This document shows positions 29,737 to 41,394 of a stretch of DNA of 64,000 nucleotides, piece after piece. The notes below the pieces were generated by a model. It saw nothing but the letters and a program-made list of their open reading frames with translations, was not told the origin of the DNA and made no database searches. The position numbers were made by a program, and so were the translations under genes. Position 1 is the stretch's first letter, and each line of letters opens with the position of its first letter. Where the stretch lies: positions 264,999,560 through 265,063,559 of the forward strand of contig JAYESD010000001.1 in NCBI GenBank assembly GCA_036927565.1, given 5' to 3'. Source of the stretch: Tuctoria greenei (lineage: Eukaryota; Streptophyta; Magnoliopsida; Poales; Poaceae).

Positions 29737-31555
29737 ATGTCGTACATCAAGGATGTACACAAGAACTTCAACAACGAGAAGGGTGATGATGAAAAGACCC
29801 AAAAGCTAAAGAAGCTCCTCGATGCTATTCAAGACTGTGAGGACGATGATGAGGAGGTTCTTCAACTCAAGGCTCTTCTTCAGAAGAAGGCACTATCTCC
29901 AAAAGGAAAGAAGAAGACTCAAGATGAGAAGATGAAGGGGAGTAGTCACACCAACTACTCCCGATATCATTTTGACTATGAACATTTAAATTCTAATAAT
30001 AGTCATTACCTATCAATTCCTTTAGGCAAAGCACCTTACTTTGATGGAAATGATTATTCAATGTGGAGACAAAATATGAAACTGCATCTCATATCTCTTA
30101 ACCTAAGTTTGTGGCATATAGTTTGTACAGGGATAGATATTCCAGACAATAATGAAGAGTTGACACCAAGTCAAGAACAAGCAATTCATCGGAATGCTCG
30201 AGCTGCAACTGTGATCACTTCTTCGTTGAGCCGAGATGAGTTCACCAAGGTGGATGGACTCAAAATCGCCAAAGAGATATGGGACACTCTACAAACCGCA
30301 CATGAAGGTGATCGTCATGTACACAAAGCAAAGATAGAGATGATTGAAGTTGAATTGGAAGATTCGCTATAGAAGATGGTGAATCTCCTCAAGACATGTA
30401 CAATAGACTCAAGAATCTTGTCAACAAAGTCCTATCTTATGGCAGTAAGAAGTGGAACAATCATGAGGTCGTGAAGTTGATTCTTAAAGCATTCATGTCT
30501 CGCAACGTGACTCTTTGCTCTATGATTAGAGAAAGCCCTGAGTATTGGAAAATGACCCCAGACGAACTCTTGGCAAGATTATCAACTTTGAAATGATGGA
30601 GAAGAAAGCCAAGCACGTCAAGGAAATTGTCGACCTTACCTCGGCAAAGAAGAAAGGAGTTCTTTGAAGTCAACTTGTAAACCCGCATCAAAAGAAGCTC
30701 GGGAAGCTATTGAAGAAGATGACAGTGATGATGTAGCAGTGACATCAATGATGAAGACATGATCTTATTCATGAAAAAGTTCAAGAAGATGATGAGAAGA
30801 AGAAAGGGTAATAGCTCAAAAGAAGGAAGACAAAGGGACAAACAAAGACCCAAGATGAGACGGGTGTGCTACAATTGCGGAGAATATGACCATTTCATAG
30901 TAGATTGTCCACATGAAGAAAATAAGAGGAATACTAAAGACAACAAGCCTCAACCAAAGAAAATGTTCAAGAAGAAGAAGCAATATGGTCAAGCGCTTCT
31001 AGGGAAGGAGTGGGACTCCAATGATGAGTTCTGATCCAAAGAAGAAGAGGAGATGACCACCATAGCCATCAAGAAACCTACCAAGAAATCCACCCTCTTC
31101 CCAACCATGGGCGCATGGAAGTACCCCGACCACACGTGTCTAATGGCCAAGGAAGGAAAAAGAAAGGTCACATCTAAATCTTCCTCCTTGCTTTATTTTG
31201 ATAGTGATATTGATAATTATAGTGATGAAGAAAACATGCTTAGTGGTTTAGATAGAAAAATAGCTGCACAATGAAATTTTTAATGGATAAGATTGTTGAT
31301 AAGGAGGAGCTAGTCAATCGCCAAGAAGATATGATCATTCTCCAAAAGGAGAAATATCTTAAGATTGAAAAGCTCCTTGAACTTGAAAAGGAGCGAAGTG
31401 AATCACTAGAACTTGAGTTAGCTTCAAGTAAGGAAGCTTGTTTGAAGTTAAAAGACTCAAATGTGTCCATCAAGGAATAACTTGCTAACTTAACCAAAGT
31501 TAACAAAATCCTTGAAACACAGGTTGAGTCACTCAAGAAAAGTGGGTATTCATCC
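29737..31555 (+). pseudogene. gag: B gag, 5' part (interrupted by E)
   Basis: The ATG at 29737 (MSYIKDVHKNFNNEKGDD) opens a frame to 30372 with an acidic/Lys-rich N terminus and the copia gag start KAPYFDGNDYSMWRQNM and LNLSLWHIVCTG. A frameshift near 30370 leads to MYNRLKNLVNKVLSYGSKK and PEYWKMTPDELLARLS. The zinc knuckle CYNCGEYDHFIVDC is at 30867-30908. A heptad-rich Glu/Lys segment follows at 31271-31540 (EKLLELEKERSESLELELA). The frame reaches the E insertion at 31555 and resumes at 40833. Several stops and shifts make it non-functional. Confidence 0.82.
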
Positions 31556-32398
31556 TGTCGGCGGTTTGAACCGGCAGATCTCCCTACACTACTAAAGTGA
31601 TAGGGGAGTTTGATGTTCGGTGTGGGCGCGCGGAGATTCAAGAAGGTGAGTAGGAATTGACACAGGAGACACAAGAGTTTACGTGGTTCGGGCCGCCTGA
31701 GCGTAATACCCTACTCCACGGGTGTGTTGGTGTTGTATTAGCAGTATGAGCTTGTGACGAGTGTCTATGGCGTGTGTGTCGCCTTGCCCCCTGAACGTGT
31801 CGTCGGGCTGTCCTTTTATAGTACAAGGGCATGTCGTTACAGGTTAGCCTGGCCCGACATGTGGCCCCGGTGGTTACTAGTATTGATACACATTTTATTG
31901 CTCTTAATGACCCTGTAACAGGCTTTGACAACACCGTTACTGGTGTTAAGATCGTCCGTTTAAGTGTCATTAATATGGTATTAATGACACTTAATCAGGT
32001 CTTGAAGTCCTTGATTCCCCTTTGAAGATCCGGAGCTGTTGCGGGGTCTTCCGGAGGTTAGAGGCTGAAGATCCGATGATTGGACGCGTGGCAGCTCCGG
32101 AGCTTGCTGTTGGAAACAGGTAGCTCCGGGGCTACCCGACACATGTCAGGTCTGGAGCTTCTCTCGGTCTGGGGTTAAGTCCGGAGGTGCCATTTCGATA
32201 CATGGCCCGGAGCTTCCCCCTTGTGGGCGGTAGCTCCGGTTTGGTAGTACACGTGGCGACCCAGGGATTAACCATGTTGGAGAAGCGGGTCCGGTTATGT
32301 CTGACATGTGGGCCTCCAAGGGTCTTCAAACCAAGTAGATGACTTTCCTTTGAGATCTTTGTAACCTCAAGGGGTGTACGGTTTCTAGGGTACCGACA
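31556..32398 (-). repeat. E 3' LTR
   Basis: On the plus strand it starts TGTCGGCGGTTTGAACCGG and ends GGTACCGACA. The U3 has AGCTCCGG units, including the 12-base palindrome AGCTCCGGAGCT at 32093-32104, and G-box-like ACACGTGGC. The TATA box (minus CTATAAAA) is at 31814-31821. Confidence 0.95.
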
Positions 32399-32819
32399 GT
32401 GGCTCCCTGGACCTACCTCCGGGGAAGATCACTGGGGTGAAGTCATTTCACCGGAGGTGGGTCCATCCTCGCGACTCTTGAACTGAGTCTTCAAGGGTCT
32501 TTGAGGGTGCCGTTGGCGAGGATTTAGAGTTAGACCCCCGCCGCGTGGCGCATCCCACGTGCGGCAGATCAGATCTTTGGCGTGCGGATCTCACGCAATT
32601 GAAGGTCACCGGTTCCCGATACGAAAACCATATCGGTTCCGCGCGCCTTGTCAGGCCGCCGCCTTTGGGTTTCCCGCCTCATGATGACAACTGTTCGCCT
32701 GGGGTAAGAACCTCGACTTGATCGCCGGGGTGGTCCTGTGCCCTCTTGTCATCGGCTGGGTGGAACTTTTGAATGGTATCTTCGACTTCCTTGCGGTTTC
32801 CATCCAAGCGTTGCGAGGG

Positions 32820-32833
32820 CTTACTTAAGAAGG
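32820..32833 (+). promoter_or_regulatory. Conserved box upstream of the E antisense-ORF relic
   Basis: CTTACTTAAGAAGG about 105 bases before the relic ATG is identical to X, although the gene it served is gone. Confidence 0.35.
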
Positions 32834-32934
32834 AAAGCACGCACCGTAGGGAGTTCTTTACGCCTCTCATTCGATATTGCGCTCAAACTCCCAACTTGTG
32901 CTTCGCTCTTCTTCTCTTGCTTAGCCGTGCCGCG

Positions 32935-33008
32935 ATGGAGTTGGGTCTCCGCGAGAGTCGCTTGAAGACCGACGGCGATTTGAAGAAGGTTCAGGCCCTC
33001 ATGGGGTT
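32935..33008 (+). pseudogene. Relic of the E antisense ORF: first 24 codons only
   Basis: MELGLRESRLKTDGDLKKVQ followed by ALMG matches the start of the X and C antisense ORFs. After ATGGGGT the sequence jumps to TGTCGGAGCTTAG, which in C lies on the far side of the ORF in the tandem-repeat region. About 3.2 kb is therefore missing. The product would be a short nonsense-tailed peptide ending near 33082. Confidence 0.8.
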
Positions 33009-33985
33009 GTCGGAGCTTAGAAGCTCTGGCATTGTCCATCGCTGGAGCTTGATAGCTCCGGCAATAGTCTCTATCAACGCATAGAGCATCGACAGTTAGT
33101 CCTCCGGGGTGTTGGAGCTTAGTAGCTCCGGCAGTGACCTTTGCCAACACTTAGTTTATTGGCAGTAGACTCCATTTACGGGGTCTTCTCACCATCTTTT
33201 ATTCAGCGTCGACGGCTGGCCCCCCCTAGGGGAGTCGGAGCTTAGTTAGCTCCGGCTTTTCTCCATCAACGTAGATTTTATTTTTCCTACACACTTAAGC
33301 CAAGAAAAATAGTAAAATTCGTTTCTTGCCTATAATTTCGTCGCGGCTTACGATTCTTAAGAAGACTTTAAGTTAAACACGATTTTAAATACAACCGAAT
33401 GCGTTGTCTTTTTTTCTAGATCCAACTGTCCATGGACCCGCCTTACTTCGGCCTGCCGGGGTGTAGGTAGAGTGGCGTACTTAGGGTGCTTGACCAGGCT
33501 AAGTCAATAGCACACTCCAACCCTAGATTGGCTTGGCGGCTTTCAGGCGAGTTGGCCATGAACAATATTTGAATCCAAAAGAATTGACAATACAACTCGA
33601 ATCGTATATAAACCGGTCGAACTAAAATTTCTTAAGAATTGCACGTCTTTGTTATAGACAAGAAAGAGAAAAATAAAAATGTTGAGCCTGTAAGAAATAA
33701 ATGCATGTGGAGTCTATTTCACATGAAGATGTCTTTCATTATAGGTCCGGGGTATAGGGGAAACAAGTACACTCTTAGGGTACGGAACCAGGCTAAGTGT
33801 GTTTCATTTCTCGTTTGACCCAGGGTAGTTAGCTGCACTTTTAGTCCTGAGACTGTGACAAGCATTGCATGAACTTTGCGGACCTTTCGGGAAAGGTCCG
33901 ACTGCTCTCCCGGAGGAACTACCCGACTCTGTACAATGACTCTATAACATACACCTCAAGTTACTCAAGACTCACCTCCGTGGTA
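33009..33985 (+). other. E spacer with AGCTCCGG repeats, no gene
   Basis: Bases 33009-33250 hold four or so units with GTCGGAGCTTAGTAGCTCCGGC, each a short inverted repeat, related to the C array. Bases 33260-33985 have no credible coding and correspond to the post-integrase spacer of C. Confidence 0.6.
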
Positions 33986-35197
33986 TTAAGTGTAGAACTT
34001 ACGGAGGTGCTCGATGTTCCAAGGATTTGGGAGAGGTGTACCATCCTCAGTAGCCAAGCGAACGCTTCCAGGACGGGATACTTTAATCACTCGGAAGGGC
34101 CCCTCCCAGCCGGGGGAGAGTTTGTTTAACCCTTCTCTGGATTGTATTCTCCGTAGCACCAGATCGCCTTCCTCGAGCTGTCAGTTGTGTACATGCCGCT
34201 GGTGATAACGCTGTAGGGCTTGGCGATATCGGGCATTCCGAATAGCTGCTTGACACCTTCCCTCCTCAAGGAGGTCTAGGTCTTCACGCCGGAGCTGGTC
34301 CTGTGCGGCTTCGTCGAAGGTCCGGACCCGGAGTGAACCTAAGGTGATTTCCGGAGGAAGGATTGCTTCAGCTTCGTACACCAGAAAGAAGGGTGTCTCT
34401 CCAGTTGACCGGTTTTGGGATGTTCTGTTGGCCCATAAAGTGGGCGGAAGCTCTTCAATCTAGTTGAATCCATGTTTTTTCAAGCGCTCATAGGTGCGCG
34501 TTTTGAGTCCTTTAAGGATTTCAGCATTTGCTCTCTCGGCTTGGCCATTGCTGGCTGGGTGAGCTACGGAGGCGTAGCAAACTTGTATGCCGAGGTCTTC
34601 GCAATATCCTTGGAATGCTGAGCTTGTGAATTGGGTCCCATTATCAGTGATGATTTTGTTTGGGACTCCAAATCTGCATACAATGGACTGCAAAAAGTTG
34701 ATAGCAGATTGCTTGTTGATTGTCACAACTGGAGTTGCTTCCGGCCACTTGGTGAACTTGTCAATGGCGACGTACAGGAACTTGTAACCTCCGACGGCTC
34801 TTGGGAAAGGTCCCAAGATGTCCATCCCCCACACAGCGAAGGGCCATGTAGGAGGTATCATTTGTAAGGGCTGAGCTGGTGTGTGAATTTGCTTTGCATG
34901 AAATTGGCATGCTTCACATTTCTTCACCAGCTCAGTTGCATCCTGGAGCGCTGTAGGCCAGTAGAAGCCATGCCGAAAGGCTTTACCGACCAGCGTGAGG
35001 GAAGACGCGTGGTTCCCACACTCGCCTCCATGGATTTCTGTGAGAAGTTCGCAGCCTTCTTCCCTTGTGATGCACCGCATTAGGATGCTGTTGGCACCGC
35101 ACAGGTAGAGATCCCCTTCTACCAGCGTGTATCTTTTAGCCAACCTGACTACCCGGTCAGCAGATACATCATCATCGGGAAGAATGTTGTCTTTCAA
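33986..35197 (-). pseudogene. pol: E integrase
   Basis: From 35197: ISEIRSYLKDN-type linker, YTLVEGDLYLCGANSILM, HGGECGNHASSLTLVGKAF, CEACQFHAKQ, catalytic Asp in GMDILGPFPRA and ITDNGTQFTS, and Glu in NGQAERANAE. A TAG after KKHGFN near 34460 and a frame break precede VYEAEAILPPEITLGSLRV and RYRQALQRYHQRHVHN. The C terminus NIEHLRKFYT ends at a TAA at 33988-33986. It is equivalent to C 10800-11861 but with more lesions in the C-terminal third. The catalytic triad is kept. Confidence 0.85.
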
Positions 35198-35218
35198 GTA
35201 GCTCCGGATCTCCGAGAT

Positions 35219-36301
35219 CTATGCATCGGAACTAGCTTGAGCTTTTGAGTCTTGCGTGCTGGGTTGCTCGGAGCTCCCGGCAGCACCTACGACCCTTGAT
35301 GGCTGCCATGGTAACAGGGCCATCGGGACTGTCAGCTTCGGGATGCTGATCTCACCCCCTTCGCTCAGTTCAGCAGGCTGAGCTGTTGGCTTTGACAACC
35401 TCCGAACAAAGATTCCGTCAGGAGCCGGAGCTCCGGTTGACGCTTTGGTCGAGAGTTCGTCAGCTTCAGTGTTATGGGCACGCTGAACATGGTGGAGATC
35501 TAGGATTTCGAAATCCTTCTGAAGCCTCTGGACTTCAAGGAGGTAAGCAGCTAGCTGGAGATTATTGCAGGAGCATTCACCCTTCACCTTCTTAATGATG
35601 AGCTGTGAATCTCCCTTAACCAGCAATTGCTTGACACCATATGACAGTGCCACCTTTAGTTCGTAGATGAGTGCTTCATACTCTTCCATGTTGTTGGTTG
35701 CCTTGAAGTCAAGGTGTACCATGTATTTCACCTTCTCCCCAGTCGGTGCAAGGAGAAGGATTCCAGCTCCAGCCCCCTGCTTCTGCATGGAGCCGTCAAA
35801 GTAGAGGGTCCAGTGAGGCTCAGTGAAGGTTGGAGCTTGATGCTCCGTCTTCTGCTCACTGGGGCCCCCAGGGTTTGATGGAGAGGGAGCCCATTCTGCC
35901 ACAAAATCTGCCAATGCTTGACTCTTGACTGCTTGTCTTGAAATAAATTCAAGATCAAATTCAGCCAATTCTGCTGCCCACTTTGCAATATTCTCAGTTG
36001 AATTGGGATTATGCAAGATTGCTCGAAGTGGGTAGGAGGTCACCACTGAAACTTTGTGAGCTTGGAAGTAATGACGAAGCTTTCTGGAGGCAATAAGAAC
36101 TGCATAGAGCAGCTTATGCACCTCTAGGTATCGAGTCTTGGCATCATGTAATACTTCACTAATGAAGTACACCGGGCGTTGAATGGTCCGGACCCTCCCG
36201 GAGGGGTCCGAAGCTTCCTCTTCACTGACCCGGATCCTCTCGGAGGAGTCCGGATTTTCTTCGGGGACCTCCGGGTTCTGGCTGGAGGAACTCGGAGCTT
36301 C
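35219..36301 (-). pseudogene. pol: E RNase H plus archaeal-type RNase H
   Basis: The frame from 36172 gives the native RNase H end (YFISEVLHDAKTRYLEVHK, KLLYAVLIASRKLRHYFQ, KWAAELAEFDLEFISRQ). It then gives the second RNase H: WTLYFDGSMQKQGAGAGIL, NNMEEYEALIYELKVAL, VKGDSQLIIKKVKGECSC and DELSTKAS. Both folds are better kept than in C, so this copy shows the dual RNase H arrangement most clearly. A stop after QASSDA (35219) separates it from integrase, and stops at about 36300 separate it from the RT. Confidence 0.85.
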
Positions 36302-37464
36302 TTAAGAAATGACCTGGACCCTCCCGGAGGGGTCTAGGTCTCCTGAAGCGACTTCTTGTGGATTCGAATCTGGGAGCTGGGACCCAGACTCACTTTCAGG
36401 AACCTCCGGAACTTCCCGAAGGGATCTGGATTCCTGAGTGTGGGGTAGTTCTGGTCTCTCTGCAACAAGAACCATACTGACGACTTCGTCAGTAGCTGAA
36501 ATATAAATCAACAAAGGCTCACCAGGGTTCGGAGCTACCAGAATTGGTAGGGTGGTGAGGAACTGTTTCAGCTCCTGGAATGCCTTCTCTGCTTCTTCGG
36601 ACCATTGGAATGGTCCAGACTTCCTCAACAACTTGAAGAAGGGGAGTGCCCATTTCGCCAATCTTGATATGACCGGCTGAGGGCTGCTAGACATCCAGTT
36701 AACTTTTGGACGTCTTTGATGCGGGTTGGTGGCCGCATGTCTTCAATGGCCTTAATCTTCGCCGTATTAGCTTCTATGCCCCGGTGACTTGCCAGGAAAC
36801 CAAGAAGTTTTCCGAAGCTAACCCCGAAGACACACTTGTCTGGGTTTAGCTTTGTGCGGGTGGCCCGCAGCTTGTCGAAGACAGCCTGCAAGGTGTCAAG
36901 GAGTGACTCCTTGTTCCTGACCTTGACCACGATGTCATCGACGTACACTTCCACTACGTCTCTAATGAGTTCTTCAAAAGTTTTGTACATAGCTCGTACA
37001 AAAGTTGAAGCTGCATTCTTGAGACCAAAGGGCATGGCTGTGTAACAGTACAATCCATCTACTGTGATGAATGAAGTATGCTCTTCATCCTCCCTAGACA
37101 TCCTAATTTGATGATACCAGGAATATGCGTCTAGGAAACACAGTAATTCACACCCGGAGGTGGAATCCACTATCTGATCTATTCTAGGTAGTGGGAATGG
37201 ATCTTTTGGACATGTCTTATTTAGTGTGGTGTAGTCGATGCACATTCGAAGCTTCCCGCCGGCCTTGGGCACAACGACTGGGTTTGCCAACCATTTTGGA
37301 TGGAAGACTTCTCGGATGAATCCGGCTTCGAGTAGCTTCTTCACTTCTTGTCGGATGAAGTTCTGTCGCTCTACGGATTGCTTCCGAGGCTTCTGATGCA
37401 CAGGCCGGGCATCGGGGTAAATCTTCAGATTGTGCTCTATCACTTCCCTAGGGATCCCAGGCAT
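36302..37464 (-). pseudogene. pol: E reverse transcriptase
   Basis: The frame 37464-36625 encodes MPGIPREVIEHNLKIYPDA, VERQNFIRQEVKKLLEAGF, ANPVVVPKAGGKLRMCIDY, DAYSWYHQIRMSREDEEH, the catalytic YVDD at 36945-36934, and LGFLASHRGIEANTAKIK. A frameshift near 36660 continues as RLAKWALPFFKLLRKSGPF and EAEKAFQELKQFLTTLPIL in 36694-36302. The polymerase motif is intact. An insertion-like acidic/Pro-rich stretch (PEVPESESGSQLPDSNPQ) lies between RT and RNase H. Confidence 0.88.
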
Positions 37465-37529
37465 TTGTGACGGTTGCCAAGCAAACAGGTCGATGTTAGT
37501 CTGGAGGAAAGTGATGGGCGCGAGTTCCT

Positions 37530-38330
37530 ATTTGTCGTTCAATCCTCCCGATATACGGGTGGTCTGAGCGGCATCGGAACCAATTTGGACGACTTTGACG
37601 GGAATGTCAGTGTCGCCGCTTGGCTGTACACGAGGTGCAGAAGTCGAGCCTCGTTGACGAATGCTCGGGGGTTTTGGAGTTTGCTCCTGCCTGGAGTCCT
37701 CCTCTTGCACCGTGGTGTGTGCATGGAGTTCTTCCAGAGCAGTTACTCCGGCAGTACGATCTCCGCGGATCCGGAGAACGCCTACTGGTGTTGGCATCTT
37801 CAACACCAGATAACCATAATGAGCAGCTGCCATGAATTTGTACAGGGCAGGTCTACCCAAGATGGCATTGAATGGTAAGTTGATCTGAGCGACGTCGAAG
37901 ACCAACTTCTCGGTGCGGTATTTCTCCCGTGTCCCAAAGGTAACGGGGAGAGTAATAGCTCCGAGTGGGGTAATGGCCCCCGGACCTACTCCGGAGAAAG
38001 GTCGAGAGGGGTGGAGATCCGAAGGTCAGAGCTGAAGCTTAGTGAAAGCTTCGAAGCTGATGAGGTTAAGGCCCGAACCTCCGTCTACCATGACATGGTG
38101 GAGCTGGATGTTATTGATGGTAGGAGATACCATCAAAGGTAACTAACCTGCTCCAACCATGCTCCGAGGGCAATCAGAAGCATCAAAAGTGATGGCGGTG
38201 TCCATCCACTTCCGATGAGGTTCTGGCCTGACTGTAGGGGCTACAACGGCCATATCCCGTCGCATAGTCTTGATGACGCGATGAGAGGTGATATCCCATG
38301 ATCCACCAAAAATGGTGTTCATGGTCTTCC
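37530..38330 (-). pseudogene. pol: E aspartic protease
   Basis: The minus strand encodes WMDTAITFDASDCPRSMV, the active-site segment HHVMVDGGSGLNLIS (plus strand about 38058-38100), ITLPVTFGTREKY and FDVAQINLPFNAILGRPAL. The catalytic DGGS is present. Stops interrupt it near 38145 and 38025. A proline-rich linker leads toward the RT, where a TAG occurs at the same place as in C (8370), suggesting that both descend from a master with a stop between protease and RT. Confidence 0.75.
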
Positions 38331-38499
38331 AACGCTAATTGTCAGAGACATCAGAATCATCGTCGACTGAGGTGTAAACGGCCTTCAGGACCTTTTTGGG
38401 ATCCTGAAATCCTAACTCCTCTTCAGCCGGAGCTTCGTCGACTTTTTTACTTTCCTTCCCTCTGTCGGAAAGGATATTCTTCTCGGCGCTTGTTGTAGC

Positions 38500-39946
38500 G
38501 CTCGGCTAGGTTTTGGACCTCCCGGCAGTCTTCCAAACTGTGGCTGCCCGTTTTGTGAATGGGACACCATACTTTGGGTTTGCCACCATCTTCAGAAGAC
38601 GGTCAAGGTCGCTTCTCGGGGCGTGGCCCCCGGCCACCCGGAGTTGCAGCAGCTGCAACGTTGGATGTGCCGGCCGACGGCTTTTTCTTGCCGTTGGTCT
38701 TCTTTTTCTTCTTGCCACCCCCGGAGGTAGTGGCTTCTTCTTTGGAGGATTTCTTGTGATCCTCCGAGGTTGGTTTGGAGTGCATTTCACAGCCCTCCGC
38801 AGCTCTGGCACATTTATCTGCCAAACTGAAGAGTTCCATGACGCTGGTGATCTCCTTGCTCGCCAGTTTCTCCAACATCTTCTTGTCCCGTACGCCCTGT
38901 CTGAATGCCACAATGACAGAGGCGCTAGAGATAGAAGGGATAGTGTTTCGTACCTGAGAGAACCTCTAGATGAATGACCACAAGGATTCTCCCCCTTTTT
39001 GCACGACCGCAAAAAGGTCTAGTTCAGTGCCTGGTCGGGTGTATGAACTCCCGAAGTTGGCAGTGAACTGACGGCACAGCTCCTCCCAACTGTTGATAGA
39101 GTTGGGTGGAAGGCTCATAAACCAGGACCTGGCGGTCCCAGTTAAGGCCACTGGAAAATAATTGGCCATCACGACCTCATTTCCTCCAGCTGCCAAGATT
39201 GCAGTGGAGTATATCTGAAGAAATTCGACGGGATTGACAGTCCCGTCGAATTTTTCCGGCAGGTGAGGCCGGAACTTCTGTGGCCATCTAACCATGCGCA
39301 GGTGCATGGCCAGGGCTGAACAACCTCCTCCTACTCCTTCAGGAGTAGAATGGTCCTGAGCTTCCCGTCTTTCACGGGCACGCTCAATATGGACTCGGCC
39401 ATCCTGCTGGCGGTATCGGCGATCAAGCTCCGCCCGGAGGTCATGAGTCGAAAGCCTGGATACCGTGTGAGTGCGTCGTGCCCCGGAGGGCAATGATGTC
39501 ACTTGTTGCAATGCAGCACGTCTCCTGCTATTGGAGACGTGCGGACCAAGTCTTCCAGACAAGGTCCACCGCTGCGACGGGGCTCGTCCTGAAGGAGGAG
39601 GACCCTGGTTACTGAGGCGTTCGGCTGCTGCTGCAACCAAATGCTCCACATCGGCCCTCCACTGCTCCAGTGCATCCCGGGATGCATCCGGAGGTGGTGG
39701 GCGTTGGAGAAGAGCACGCGCTGCATGGAGCGCGTGTTCCGGGTTGTCATGATTTGCCAACGCAGTAATTGACGCCGACGCACCATCACGTTGCCCAGCA
39801 CGATTTGCTGGAGGAGACGGTGGCGGTGGGAGTGTGACTCCTGCTGGTGCTGAGGCTCCTGCTGATGGCTGCCTATTGGAGGGATTGCCCCCAACAGCCT
39901 GAGCAGCAGGTTGACCGTTGGATGATCCAGCAGCTGAGTTCACCAT
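38500..39946 (-). pseudogene. gag: E gag
   Basis: The ATG at 39946 (MVNSAAGSSNGQPAAQ) begins shortly after the PBS. The frame carries a Gln/Pro/Ala-rich N terminus, then HLPEKFDGTVNPVEFLQIY, RSWFMSLPPNSINSWEELC and RQFTANFGSSYTRPGTEL. A TAG at 38968-38966 stands in FI*RFSQVR, where Gln is expected. It continues with VIVAFRQGVRDKKMLEKL, a Lys-rich patch (GGGKKKKKTNGKKK) and the degenerate finger CPIHKTGSHSLEDCREVQ. In the first 330 codons the single stop is the only lesion I found. Confidence 0.87.
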
Positions 39947-39966
39947 TCTCAAAATCTCAGGCGCCT

Positions 39967-39982
39967 CCTACCTGGCGCGCCA
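39967..39982 (-). other. Primer-binding site of element E
   Basis: Minus-strand TGGCGCGCCAGGTAGG two bases inside the 5' LTR. It starts TGG and is related to the C site, but the tRNA could not be named by eye. Confidence 0.7.
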
Positions 39983-39984
39983 AC

Positions 39985-40827
39985 TGTCGACGGTTTGAAC
40001 CAGCAGATCTCTCTACACTACTAAAGTGATAGGGGAGTTTGATGTTCGGTGTGGGCGCGCGGAGATTCAAGAAGGTGAGTAGGAATTGACACAGGAGACA
40101 CAAGAGTTTACGTGGTTCAGGCCTCCTGAGCGTAATACCCTACTCCACGGGTGTGTTGGTGTTGTATTAGCAGTATGAGCTTGTGACGAGTGTCTATGGC
40201 GTGTGTGTCGCCTCGCCCCCTGAACGTGTCGTCGGCCTGTCCTTTTATAGTACAAGGGCAGGCCGTTACAGGTTAGCCTGGCCCGACATGTGGCCCCGGC
40301 GGTTACTAGTATTGATACACGTTTTATTGCTCTTAATGACCCTGTAATGGGCTTTGACAACACCGTTACTGGTGTTAAGATCGTCCGTTTAAGTGTTATT
40401 AATATGGTATTAATGACACTTAATCGGGTCTTGAAGTCCTTGATTCCCCTTTGAAGATCCGGAGCTGTTGCGGGGTCTTCCGGAGGTTAGAGGCTGAAGA
40501 TCCGACGATTGGACGCGTGGCAGCTCGGGAGCTTGCTGTTGGAAACAGGTAGCTCCGGGGCTACTCGACACGTGTCAGGTCCGGAGCTTCTCTCGGTCTG
40601 GGGTTAAGTCCGGAGGTGCCATTTCGGTACATGGCCCAGAGCTTCCCCCTTGTGGGCGGTAGCTCCGGTTTGGTAGTACACGTGGCGACCCAGGGATTAA
40701 CCATGTTGGAGAAGCGGGTCCGGTTATGTCTGACATGTGGGCCTCCGAGGGTCTTCAAACCAAGTAGATGACTTTCCTTTGAGATCTTTGTAACCTCAAG
40801 TGGTGTACGGTTTCTAGGGTACCGACA
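39985..40827 (-). repeat. E 5' LTR
   Basis: It is 843 bases, pairing with 31556-32398. The TATA box (minus CTATAAAA) is at 40243-40250. Confidence 0.95.
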
Positions 40828-40832
40828 CATCC

Positions 40833-41367
40833 TTTTCAAGCACACATACTCAACACATCAAGTCCGAAATTGTTTTTACTTGTACTTGTGCTAAAAATGA
40901 TATCAACTTGGAAGAAAATTCCAAATTGACAAAATAAAAGCATCCCTCCCAAAGTGGCATATTTGACAAGGAGAAAGTCAAGTATGCATGTAGTGCATAC
41001 TTGGTCACAAGACCTCCAAATGTTAAATATGGCATTAGGTATTCTTATGGCGAAAAGCAAAATGCTAGAAGCCACAAGAATAACAAGGATCACATTGATT
41101 TTATCAAAGGAACTTCTTCTCAAGTTGTAAAACATAATAACTTTGATAAACTGAATATAGTAAACTCATATGAACAACAAGTTTTATTTATAACCTTTGA
41201 TGCTTCATATGTACTTACGAACAATGCTTATGGAAAAGTTCATGCGAAGTATGTTGGGCCACGCCATGGGAACATCAAGTCTCATGTGTGGGTGCCCAAA
41301 TCACTTGTGACTAACCTCAAAGAACCCAAGCAAGCTTGGGTACCTAAAACCAAAACATAATTTCTTT
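40833..41367 (+). pseudogene. gag: B gag, 3' part after E
   Basis: The frame continues the gag broken at 31555. A stretch with shifted frames is followed by PPNVKYGIRYSYGEKQNARS, VGPRHGNIKSHVWVPKSLV and KEPKQAWVPKTKT before a TAA. The WVPK.L and KQ.WVPK motifs are the standard gag-to-protease transition of plant copia elements of this lineage. The preceding 200 bases resemble the coiled-coil/Cys-containing tail of such gags (TCAKNDINLEENSKL). Confidence 0.75.
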
Positions 41368-41394
41368 TTGCAGGCTTACTCATCCGATGGAGCA

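Larger units (their letters stand above)
31556..40827 (-). mobile_element. Element E: Tat-lineage Ty3/gypsy retrotransposon, antisense ORF deleted
   Basis: Read on the minus strand it has 5' LTR (40827-39985), PBS, gag, protease, RT, RNase H, archaeal-type RNase H, integrase, repeat spacer, a relic of the antisense ORF and 3' LTR (32398-31556). Both LTRs are 843 bases. A perfect duplication CATCC flanks it (31551-31555, 40828-40832). About 24 LTR mismatches and no indels were counted by eye, so it is the youngest layer measurable here. It is 9.27 kb against 13.0 kb for C, mostly through loss of the antisense ORF. Confidence 0.95.

Noticed and set aside
32738..32965. Small plus-strand frame upstream of the E relic
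   Set aside because: It covers the leader of the antisense ORF, and X shows no conserved coding in the same stretch.
38513..38977. Plus-strand 154-codon frame in E
   Set aside because: It is the reverse of the Lys-rich gag segment; its Gly/Pro/Arg composition mirrors that coding.
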